Shown: piece after piece, positions 23,901 to 31,757 of the stretch
How the letters are laid out: every line of letters starts with the position of its first letter
Position numbering within the stretch: the first letter of the stretch is position 1
Origin: Zygnema cylindricum
Taxonomy: Eukaryota; Streptophyta; Zygnematophyceae; Zygnematales; Zygnemataceae
DNA length: 36,709 bases
Assembly (NCBI GenBank): GCA_037447655.1
Contig: JBBHKE010000902.1
Location: forward strand, 1-36,709
Reading direction: 5' to 3'
Position numbers and translations under genes: made by a program
Notes under the pieces: generated by a model
The model's database searches: none
What the model was told of the DNA's origin: nothing
The model's input: only the letters and a program-made list of their open reading frames with translations

Positions 23901-24407
23901 TTCTTCTGGCAAAGTTTGATTATCTAACTGTTCAGTTTCTTGAGAGTTGTTGACGCTGGAGAATAAAGGAAATCGCTGTTTTTTTTTGCTATCATTGTTT
24001 GCATTCACGATTCGGAAATTGTTATTTCTGTTCAAAATCTGAAACTGAAAAGAGGAATCCATTACTGAAACAACAGGAACAGATAAACTGGAAGAAGACG
24101 GAGAAAAAGAGCCTAACAAAGATGATTTTCTCCAAGTTAATGGCAAAAATTGAGCGTGACTATCATGAAGATTGTTCGATTGTTTTGACAAAGAGGAAAA
24201 TTGCATGCCACATTTTGGATACTTCGTGATAACTGCATCCGTTTTTGAAAAAATATTTGAAAAATCAGGTTTAAAGTTGGACGAGAAAATTATCCCTGAC
24301 ATAGAGTCAGAAGTTCTTGTCAAATTCCACTGCGATACTTTACTAGAGGTGTACGACAAAGAGGCCATCATATATGGCTTCCAGACAAGGGAAGAAGAAA
24401 CAGGCAT
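14968..24407 (-). CDS. alpha/beta-hydrolase (UCP031088-like plant family), 8 exons, with repeat-expanded insert
   Basis: Spliced from exons 24407-23727, 21146-21069, 20768-19730, 18578-18487, 17947-17773, 16979-16809, 16040-15940 and 15030-14968. All have GT-AG borders and consistent phases, giving 799 residues. An in-frame stop lies upstream of the first ATG (24407). The start ([10 protein letters not shown]) is Ser-rich with few acidic residues, like a plastid transit peptide (inference). Conserved sequence begins at about residue 200 ([11 protein letters not shown]), then [34 protein letters not shown], the nucleophile elbow GHSMGG (Ser586), [11 protein letters not shown] (likely Asp736) and SHYDLL (likely His771), so a Ser-Asp-His triad is present. 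It is probably a lipid or ester hydrolase; the substrate is unknown. Residues 355-539 form about eight 23-residue helical repeats where I recall a much shorter stretch in Arabidopsis relatives. Confidence 0.88.
15031..15939 (-). other. hydrolase intron 7
   Basis: A 909-base intron bounded by GTGAGTAA and a TTCTTGGGCAG acceptor. Nothing inside is recognised. The other introns are 2580 (1), 300 (2), 1151 (3), 539 (4), 793 (5) and 768 (6) bases. Confidence 0.7.
17336..17524. mobile_element. TA-target miniature element in hydrolase intron 5
   Basis: Begins CACTGCCCGTCGCTATTG after TA (17334-17335) and ends TAATTGCGACCAGCAGTG before TA (17525-17526). Inverted ends; 189 bp; no coding capacity. Confidence 0.88.
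18591..18739. repeat. spaced direct duplication of 55 bp in hydrolase intron 3
   Basis: The sequence at 18591-18646 (AAACAAGGAGGAAAACCAG ...) recurs with a few changes at 18684-18739, period about 93 bp. It lies just upstream, in transcript terms, of the acceptor for exon 4 and is not coding in the gene frame. Confidence 0.8.
19225..19680. repeat. 450-bp polypurine/polypyrimidine tract in hydrolase intron 3
   Basis: Almost pure G/A on the + strand: GGGGGAGA runs grading into (GGGAGA)n. In the transcript it is a CU-only tract starting about 50 bases after the exon 3 donor (GTTCGT at 19729). The long Leu-Ser-Pro frames seen across it are artefacts, although one is continuous with real exon 3. 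Confidence 0.95.
19911..20465 (-). repeat. coding tandem repeat, about 8 units of 69 bp (23 residues)
   Basis: Within hydrolase exon 3, units start at a conserved Gln-Lys (DDQK, NQRT, EDQK, EGQK, DGQK, DGQK, EGQK, ESQY) and carry Leu/Ile at positions expected for one amphipathic helix, often ending KLLDE or ALLEE. The frame is kept throughout (unit lengths 23, one 22). The array ends just before the conserved motif [10 protein letters not shown]. Confidence 0.9.
21342..21528. mobile_element. TA-target miniature element in hydrolase intron 1
   Basis: Begins CACTGCCCCTCACTACTAG after TA (21340-21341) and ends TAATAACGATGGGCAGTG before TA (21529-21530). 187 bp. Confidence 0.9.
22184..22381. mobile_element. 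TA-target miniature element in hydrolase intron 1
   Basis: Begins CACCGCCCATCGTTATTAG after TA (22182-22183) and ends CTAACAACGATGGGCAGTG before TA (22382-22383). It includes a GGTGACGTGGCAGATTTTGG block also seen, diverged, at about 30790. Confidence 0.9.
22384..22503. mobile_element. right-half copy of a TA-target miniature element
   Basis: Directly follows the preceding element and matches the right half of the copy at 27575-27776 (ACATAATTTAGTGTAGTTAA), ending ...CTACTAGCGATGCAAGGTG. The left half is lost. Confidence 0.6.
23346..23709. repeat. degenerate tandem repeat next to the hydrolase exon 1 donor
   Basis: A phrase like AGCTCCTCAA ... ATTACAACAAATAAAGATAA ... CTTGCAAGCAC recurs about six times with a period of roughly 50-68 bp and ends at the exon 1 donor. 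It occupies the first about 360 bases of intron 1 in transcript order. Confidence 0.7.
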
Positions 24408-25440
24408 AAATAGAAGACAAAATATGAAACTCAAAGATTAGGACAACAGTGAAAAAGGAAATAAAAAATGGAATTTTCTAACTGTGTTTTGCAACTTGAT
24501 CAATCGGACTGTGAGAGATTTCAGGACATATATCATAAACCTTCCAGGCTAAAACTTAAAAACAAGCCTATTCACCTGAAAGGAAAATCTGAAAGAATTT
24601 GTAAGGAATACCATGGTTATGTGATTGCATGGCACTAATTTCCTCAGATTTGGCCCTTAACCATTTTCAAGTTTGAAGTTCGAACACATTGTTTCTAGAG
24701 TACTGTGGGCTTTGTTGACGTGTGGATTTTCATCGCTATTTTTAGTGAAATAAGGTGGCTTCACACGCTGGAAAAAACACAAGGTTTCAAAAGGCCAGCT
24801 CACGCCGTATAGATGGAAAAAGTGCGTGATCCGTGTTATATGCACTAAATTACTAAAAAATGTTTAGTGCGTAAAAGGCCCATATAGTATGCACTTTAGA
24901 ATTGCAAAAGTCAAAATATTGGTCTGAAAAGCACATCAACAGATTTCAGAATTGATAATCTAGAATACTTGGCTGGCTTTTACTGTAGATTGTGAAAAAT
25001 AAAAAAGATCCGAGCCGTATAATTATTTAAACAGGACACATACATATATTGTAGAATCCCTACTTTTGATATAAGGTCCAGCGGGAAGCGAGCTGCTATC
25101 ATCGTCCAAGAAGTTTGGAGCAAAAGGTAATAACTTCGATCCACTCTGGCATTCACCTCACCACAAGAATCAAACACGTGGACGCATGATGTGTCAAAGG
25201 TACATTTACGTGGCATCTTCTCGTTTCGCTCGCTGAAATACGTGTGTCACTTTGGTGCGTAAAGGTTAACCTCTATCGACGAAAAAGTATACTGCTATTT
25301 AACTGGATGCCGTACGTCATCGTACCATTCCATATTGTTTGTTTCTGTTTCCAAAAAAAAACATTACTGGATGGCCCATGCGTAAAGTTTGACCATCCGA
25401 TTTTACGTAACCGACGCAATTGCTCTATCCAACCAAATTG
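24408..25440 (-). promoter_or_regulatory. hydrolase upstream region with possible leader exons
   Basis: Holds the presumed promoter and 5' leader of the hydrolase. Two short minus-strand frames might be leader exons or a small gene: 25216 to about 25060 (MPRKCTFDTSCVHVF...) and about 24767-24657 after a TTTTTTCCAG acceptor (RVKPPYFTKNSD...). Neither resembles a known protein. ACGTG cores lie at about 25180 and 25245. No TATA box is obvious. Confidence 0.3.
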
Positions 25441-25446
25441 TTACTA

Positions 25447-25610
25447 CACCTTGAATCGCTTATAGTGTCAATAACACTATCCGCGCCCCTAATTTTTACC
25501 TTTGAACTTTAAATAGGATTGATAAGACTAATTTTATATTTACCTTAATACAGGCACGGTTTAATTAGCGTCATTGACTCTAATTTCGCCTGTTTTTAAA
25601 GAGTATAGTG
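25447..25610. mobile_element. TA-target miniature element
   Basis: Begins CACCTTGAATCGCTTATAG after TA (25445-25446) with the internal GTGTCAATAACACTAT block shared with 3943, and ends ...GAGTATAGTG before TA (25611-25612). The right end is diverged. Confidence 0.65.
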
Positions 25611-25612
25611 TA

Positions 25613-26408
25613 CGAAATGTGCCAATTTGTACTGAAAGTGCTGTAGCTTTTTGTACATTTTTTGGTACAAACGTACAGAAAAAGACAAAAGTACAGAAAA
25701 AATGTCACAAGTGGAATTGCCAAACCAAGTTGTTCGCTTTGTCTTACTACTTGCTATGTATGGCCTGGAGGATCGGGAGTGGAACATATGAGCAGGGTAA
25801 GAAAGTCGTTGGAAGGAAGAGGAAAAAAGGATCAGCCTAAACGAAAGGGCAGATTGAAAAGACAAAGAAAAAACGGAACACGAGATATTCCTTGATGAAA
25901 ATATAATTCACTGAAAAAACTGTTGGTTGAATTCCCGGATGTGAAAGTAAGTGACAAGTTAAAAGGAGAAGAGCTTAAAATTTAAAAGGACAAAAAGTAC
26001 GCCGAAGCTTGCGGAAACGATCAGGATAAAACGAGCTGATGACGCAACAAATTTAGTGTGAGGAAAAAAAACGTTGAAAACGCGTTACATGGAGTATCTT
26101 AATGTGAAAGCAAAGATAACCAACTTAATAGAGATTTCCGGGCTATGCAGCTCCAACCAACAAAAATACGAAGCAAAAAGGGTAGCCAAGAGAAAAAAAA
26201 GTACCTTAGTTTAGTCACCTGCTGCATGCAGGTTTCAGTAAACAACTGGAAAAGACTAACTAAAAGCTTAAAACCAAATGTAATAAACAAAAAAAAGGAA
26301 TAAATAAAATAAAAAAAAAAAGAATCAAAAGGGGGAAAAAAAAAAAGACAAAAAAATCGAGCTGTATTATTACAAAACTAAAAAACGGTCCAGTCCAAAA
26401 CAGACACA
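25613..26408. other. A-rich sequence downstream of the carrier gene
   Basis: No gene. The part near 26280-26400 (A runs on +, T-rich in the carrier transcript) is likely carrier 3' untranslated sequence. Confidence 0.45.
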
Positions 26409-29400
26409 CTAAAAATGGTCTAGCCCAAAGTGGTCCATATTGGCCATATGAGGCCCAATAGTTTGATGAATCGTAGCCATTGCCGACAAAAGGCTGTAAA
26501 CGACTTCAAAAACTACAAACTGAGCCGCACTCCCAGGAATAGCCCGAATAAGACAAACAGACAACCCTCGATAAAGCTCTCGTATGGAGCCCTCGTCTTG
26601 TAAAATTCTCAAAGCGGCATGGAGAGGTCCCTTGAACCGAGGGGAGGTCAATGAATCTGTCTGGAGACGACTCTTGACCGTGTCGAAAGGGTATCCCACC
26701 TGGTCACAAACAAACAAAACAAAAATAAAACAACGTTGATTAAGAGATCCTAAGATAGAGATAGGAAGAAATAAATCATAAGAAAGAGATCGTAAGAAAA
26801 AGATCAGAAGAAAGAGATTGTAAGATATCGTAAGAAAGAAATAGTAGGAACGAGACTGTGAGAAGAGATCGTAAGAAAGTGATTGTGAGAAAGAAATCAT
26901 AAGAAAGAGATTGTAAGAAAGAGTGTAAGAAAGATATCGTAAGAAAGAAATCGTAGGAACGAGACTGTGAGAAGAGGTCGTAGGAAAGAGATCGTAAGAA
27001 AGAAATCACAATAAAGAGATCGTTAGAAAGAGATTGTAAGAAAGATATCGTAAGAAAGAAATCGTATGAACAACATTGTGAGAAGAGATCGTAAGTAAGA
27101 GATTGTAAGAGTTATGAGAGCACATGACAACAATCGATACGAGTCGTGATTGCATGTTTGGACCAATCAGATATACAAAACGAACATAATCCAGCCATTT
27201 CCGCCAAAATGCGGAACCATGAATCGTTCAACGCTAAGAACGTAATAATTATGAGAACTGTTTTTCAGTGTTAAAAATTATTTTCGGTACAAATGACGTG
27301 TACGATTTAAAACCTCAAAAAGAATTCGCGTTTTCTACTATCAATTTGCACATATCAGCTGACCTACATTGTGTATCACTCTTAGCGCCAATGACACTAT
27401 ATAGTGCCCCAAAATTTTACCCCTGGAACCTAAATGAGCACCAATGGAATTTATTTTTTCTTAACGGTAACAGTTCAGATTTGGGCATATCATTCAAAAC
27501 TGAATTAGAATAAGTAACACTAATAAAAACCCCACGCTAACAAATTCTTTACTCTACCAACCATTCATGGAGTACACCGCCCGTGGCCCGCTGTTAGAGT
27601 TAATCACTCCAATTTAAGTAAGTGTTTTTTTACCCAAAATCATAAATTAGTGTTAACAACACTGTTTGGTTAAATGGTCCATGATTGAGCCACAATGCAG
27701 AACATAATTTAGTGTAGTTAATTCTAATGACGTGTCAACACTGATACTTTACTAACTCTAATAAAAATGGGCAGTGTAGTTTCTGCACTACATGCTTTAC
27801 ACACCAAAAAAGAGTTAGAATCAAATATTACACGATATCGAACTAGCGATTGCACATAGCTCAATTAGAGAGGTGAGAGGGAGAGGGAGAGGGAAAAGGA
27901 AAGGAAGGACAAAGAACTGTCCAGGAAAAATGGTAGGTATGACAACAACAGAAAGCTACGAGCTAGCGTTAATATTTTTTTCGCAACTTAGACCAACTTT
28001 TCTCCGTGCACACGTGTTCGTTTTTCATTTGGAGACCGTCAATTGAAGGTAAAAACTTTATCTTTCCATAGCACCCTTCAGATTAATAATTCGACAAGAG
28101 TGTACAGAGAAACAGCTATTTTTAAAGCCTGACAAAAACATTAAACAGTAATAGCGATACACGGTGTAGCTGATAGGATTATTCCCCTATCAAAGTTTTA
28201 CTCTCGTTTTGAGGATAAATTGTACACTTCGTACATTTTTTTGAGTAACTGTATGTATAACAACTCATAAAACCATACAATTCACCCTAGACAAGAGGGT
28301 AAATTTTCCTCGTGCAATTTAAACCCTGTAAAAAGATAACTAAAAACAAACTCGGTGAATAACTGCATCATGCAGCTAAATCCAAAATATTGAGAGAAAA
28401 TTTAAGCGCTTAGGGAGACTTAAAAACAGCATAAAAAGTCAACAAAGGAATATACAGAATTTACAAAAGTTTTGAACTCATAGCACAAAAAAGGCCATTC
28501 CCACTAAAATCCCGGTATAAAAAGGAAGCGCAAGCCAATAAAAATTATATACATAACATACATAAAAACTTAAATAAAAGTTGTGAACTCATACCGCAAA
28601 ATAAGCCATTCCCGCTAAACTACCGGCTGGCCATATGTGCATCCAGTGGAGGCCCTCTGGATGAGCATGTCTACTCCCCCCTCGGCCAGCTCCAGGCTCG
28701 CCAAGAAGAAGCATCACAATGTCATATACGCCAAACAGTGCCTGAGAGAGAGAGGGAAGAGGGAAAAGGAGAGAGAGGGAGGGAGGGAGGGAGGGAGGGA
28801 GGGAGAGAGAGAGAGAGGTCAGCAGCTCACTCGTTCAATATTATTCCCAGTGTGCCACATAAATGATCCATAAAAGATCCATAGGATTTCGTTCAAGTTT
28901 CTTCCAGTAGTTTGAATATGCTGATCATATGCTGATGTCTTTCAAATGAATAAGACCTCCTCGCAAAAACAGCCTAAGCTATATTAATAGAACCCTGCAA
29001 CTTTGAAAATCCCTCAATATGTCCCTCACTAAAACTGTGGTTCTTCATAGAAAACAAAAGACTCACTAAACCTGCTGAGAAGTCATGCGACAAACAGGGA
29101 GCTTCATTACCACTCCAACTTACCACGTTTCCCGTGGTCTCCTTAAGCCACTGAAAAATCCATCCATAGTAGAGGCCAAGAGGCCCCTTCACTGCCATCA
29201 CCTCCCTCATAACTTGCATAGCATTGGACACATGTATCTCAGCTGTATTCTTGCCCGTATTTACTGATACTCCTCCTCTCCTTCCTCGCTTGGCCGCCCC
29301 GACTTGAAGTCTCGCCTTGATGTGGTCAAACGGGCAGTACAAAATACTCTCAACAGTTCCAATCAAAAAACATGCGAGAACAAACCGATGTGGTGCAAAA

Positions 29401-31052
29401 ATACTCGCTCCAAGGAATCCTCGAAGCCAATCCATTGCACCAAAGAGAAGAGCCACTCCAAGTGCATTTTGAATCAATGGTGCCGCAAGTCCCTTATACA
29501 GACCGGCCAAACCTTCTCTTCGAATAATAGTAACGGCACAGTGCAAAGGTCCCCTGTACAAGATTTTATCGCCAACTCGATCTTGAGATTGTGTCTGAAT
29601 CCTCGTCTTTATCGTATCAAAAGGGTGGCCTGAAACATCGATTTGTCCAGCTACATTTCTTAGAGGCCAGAAGGGAGGGTAAAGCAGTTGACTAAAAAGA
29701 ACCCTGAGGCATCCAGAAATTATAATTACTCGTAAGGTATTAACTCCCCATGATTGTCCATCACAACCCAGACTGTTTACGCTGGCCTGGATGGAGGACT
29801 CCAATAGATTTTCATTATCCCTCAAATTCACATTCAACTTCTCCACTCTCTCTCTCCCCTCCCTCTCTCCCTCTCCCTCATACTCCATGATGCTACATTC
29901 CTGTTCCATGCTGTGGAGTAAACCTGAATTGACCACTATCGAAAATTATCGAAGGAAAAATATTTAACTGTTCAACAGCTAAGTAGACAGGATTACTAAG
30001 TAGACACCTATCAAGCTTAGAGTCTGTACCAAAATTCACTGATGTTAGTAGTATCCAATGATGCCCCATGACAACAAATATACTTGCATAATTTGGTGAA
30101 AACAAAGGCATGAGTGCAAACGATCTGGAGTTTTAAATTTTTGGACACTAATTATACCTCTACCTTTTACATAATCCCCACTGCACTACACCATGTTATA
30201 CTATTAGCATCAAGAACTTATTACGTGGGGATTACTAATTCTAATTCAGTTCCAAATGACGTGGCTGCTTTTGAACTGGTTAAAGAAATTGATTATTAGA
30301 AAAACAATTAGTGTTATTGACACTATTTAGGTTCAAGGGGTAAAATTTAGTGGCACTGCTAGAGTGTCATTGACGCTAGCAACGATACTGAACAGCATAA
30401 TAGTATGATGCACCTGAATTATTACACTGCGGTTCATGTCCATCGGTGATAATTGTTTTCGTGAATTGAGAGGCAAATTAAGGTCAATGTAGCTTATAGC
30501 AAGTCAGAATACTACACTGCCCATCACTATTAGAGTTGATGAATTAGCGTTTAACACTTTAATAAATTAACTACTCTAAACTATTTTCTGTAGTGGCTCA
30601 CTATGGGCCACCCAACTAAATAGCGTCATTAACACTAATTTATGATAACACTCACTCAAATTAGAGTGACTAACTCTGTTAGCGATGGGCAGTGTACCAT
30701 AGGTAAAAAGCAGTTAAATGCCTGTCGCTGTTTGTGTAACAGAATACTTTTGTATTAGAGCAAAATTAGTATCGAAAATATTAATTTAAGGCAGAATGAC
30801 GTAGCCAAGTTAAGGCAACTCCCTTAAACAATTATTAACACTATTTTATGATTTTCGGCCAAAAGAAGCAGCGACTGACCTAGTGTTGTTAGCATTATCG
30901 GGCGATAAACAATATGCAAAATACCACTATACCACTATACCAATATGCAATTGTTAACAAGGACACAAAACGATAATAAAACACATACCTATAAGAATCT
31001 CCGCAATACCGGCACAAAATCCTGCAACAACACTTATTCGAGTGTCCGCCAT
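26409..31052 (-). CDS. mitochondrial carrier family (SLC25-type) protein, 4 exons
   Basis: Spliced from exons 31052-30989, 29629-29124, 28741-28595 and 26699-26409, all with GT-AG borders and matching phases, giving 335 residues, normal for the family. Three tandem carrier repeats show the signature P-x-D-x-x-K/R: PFDTIKTR (24-31), PFDHIKAR (121-128) and PFDTVKSR (243-250), with GLYKGL and ELYRGL motifs after the matrix helices. Such proteins exchange metabolites across the inner mitochondrial membrane through six helices. WLKETTGNV (182-190) has Lys-Glu where amino-acid and carnitine carriers have Arg-Glu/Asp, which suggests that wider group; the substrate is not determined. The ATG follows AATCAA and opens MADTRISVVAGFCAG, a usual carrier start without presequence. 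Introns of 1359, 382 and 1895 bases are loaded with repeats. Confidence 0.88.
26750..27117. repeat. 14-bp minisatellite with 110-bp higher-order period, carrier intron 3
   Basis: The basic unit is close to AGAAAGAGATCGTA. A longer pattern, starting GATATCGTAAGAAAGAAAT and including ACGAGACTGTGAGAAGAG, recurs at 26824, 26933 and 27044. Frames over it on the minus strand are artefacts except where exon 4 itself lies (up to 26699). Confidence 0.88.
27367..27572. mobile_element. TA-target miniature element, carrier intron 3
   Basis: Begins CATTGTGTATCACTCTTAGC after TA (27365-27366), contains GCCCCAAAATTTTACCCC, and ends CTACCAACCATTCATGGAG at a TA (27573-27574) that is also the left TA of the next element. 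Confidence 0.65.
27575..27776. mobile_element. TA-target miniature element, carrier intron 3
   Basis: Begins CACCGCCCGTGGCCCGCTG and ends CTAATAAAAATGGGCAGTG before TA (27777-27778); abuts the preceding element through one shared TA. Confidence 0.85.
27957..28166. mobile_element. TA-target miniature element, AGCGTTAATATTTTTTTCGC subtype
   Basis: The left part carries CTAGCGTTAATATTTTTTTC; the right end is AACAGTAATAGCGATACACG-GTG before TA (28167-28168). It is the same subtype as the nested element at 34190. Confidence 0.65.
28742..28818. repeat. microsatellite forming the exon 3 acceptor pyrimidine tract of the carrier gene
   Basis: On the + strand, GAGAGAGAGGGAAGAGGG then (GGAG)n. On the transcript it is CUCUCU/(CUCC)n ending exactly in CAG before exon 3 (AG at 28743-28742), so the repeat itself serves as polypyrimidine tract. 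Confidence 0.85.
29848..29880. repeat. CT-rich microsatellite in carrier intron 1
   Basis: CTCTCTCTCCCCTCCCTCTC-type run on the + strand, purine-rich in the carrier transcript. Confidence 0.75.
30189..30397. mobile_element. degenerate TA-target miniature element, carrier intron 1
   Basis: Begins CACCATGTTATACTATTAGC after TA (30187-30188) and ends GCTAGCAACGATACTGAACA-GCA before TA (30398-30399). The interior is the inverse of the 27367 subtype (GGTTCAAGGGGTAAAATTTA). Confidence 0.6.
30515..30694. mobile_element. TA-target miniature element, carrier intron 1
   Basis: Begins CACTGCCCATCACTATTAG after TA (30513-30514) and ends TTAGCGATGGGCAGTG before TA (30695-30696). 180 bp, well preserved. 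Confidence 0.9.
30720..30905. mobile_element. degenerate TA-target miniature element, carrier intron 1
   Basis: Interior matches the 22184 copy (AATGACGTAGCC, TTATGATTTTCGGCCAAAAG, CTAGTGTTGTTAGCATTATC) but both termini are worn. Confidence 0.5.
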
Positions 31053-31610
31053 TTGATTTGTTAACAACTCCGTTGCATTGTCTGTAGGCTTTCACTTCAT
31101 TTAACAGTTTACTGAACAGTTAATTGAACAATTTGCTAAGTCAAAAACACCAAAATTTGTCTTGGCAAGACTCAAAAAAGCCTGAAAAGCTTCTTTCTCA
31201 CTCCAGGCTTTGAATCGACCCAAAGATGAAATTGACAAAAACAACACCCGATTTATCACCTGCAAAAATAATAGCACAAATAAAAGGACTACAAAAGCTG
31301 TAAATTATTGGTACGTCAATGTATGTTACGTCGCAAAAATCGAGAAATTGAAAAGGTCGTTTACTGCTGTTATTGAAATAATTGAAAATATTAGATAAAA
31401 ACTGTAACAACAAAGAACTGCCATACTACCGAGGACCTTTAGCAGATAGTATTTTCACCGCAGAAACTATCGAAAGTTTCTCGAAGCAATTTAAGATAAG
31501 ATACAGTGCACGAAGGCGAAAAAGACATAATTTTATCAACACTCTTTCTCAAAAACTGCTCTCACTTGATCTAAAATCATCTGGTTCCAACAGTGGAAAC
31601 TATAATCCAT
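31053..31610. promoter_or_regulatory. carrier upstream region
   Basis: Presumed promoter and 5' leader of the carrier gene on the minus strand. No TATA box or repeat stands out. The + frame beginning at 31382 runs into the CT repeat and is not convincing as a gene. Confidence 0.35.
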
Positions 31611-31620
31611 CTATAATGTA

Positions 31621-31757
31621 TACTCTCCCTCTCCCTTTCCCTTTCCCTCTCCCTTTCCCTTTCCGTCTCCCTCTACCCCTCCCTCTCCCTTTCCCTTCCC
31701 GTCTCCCTCTACCCCTCCCTCTCCCTCTCCCCCTCTCCCTCCCTCTACCTCTCCCTC
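31621..31757. repeat. (CCCTCT/CCCTTT)n microsatellite
   Basis: About 135 bases of CTCCCTTTCCCT-type pyrimidine on the + strand. Confidence 0.92.

Noticed and set aside
24408-24434. Nine extra codons upstream of the hydrolase ATG
   Set aside because: They begin with TTG rather than ATG, and an in-frame TAA lies two codons before.
28974-29123. Continuation of the carrier frame past GNV into SWSGNEAPCLS...
   Set aside because: A clean donor GTAAGT follows GTG at 29124 and the next exon resumes the carrier sequence (ALFGVYD); the continuation is intron.
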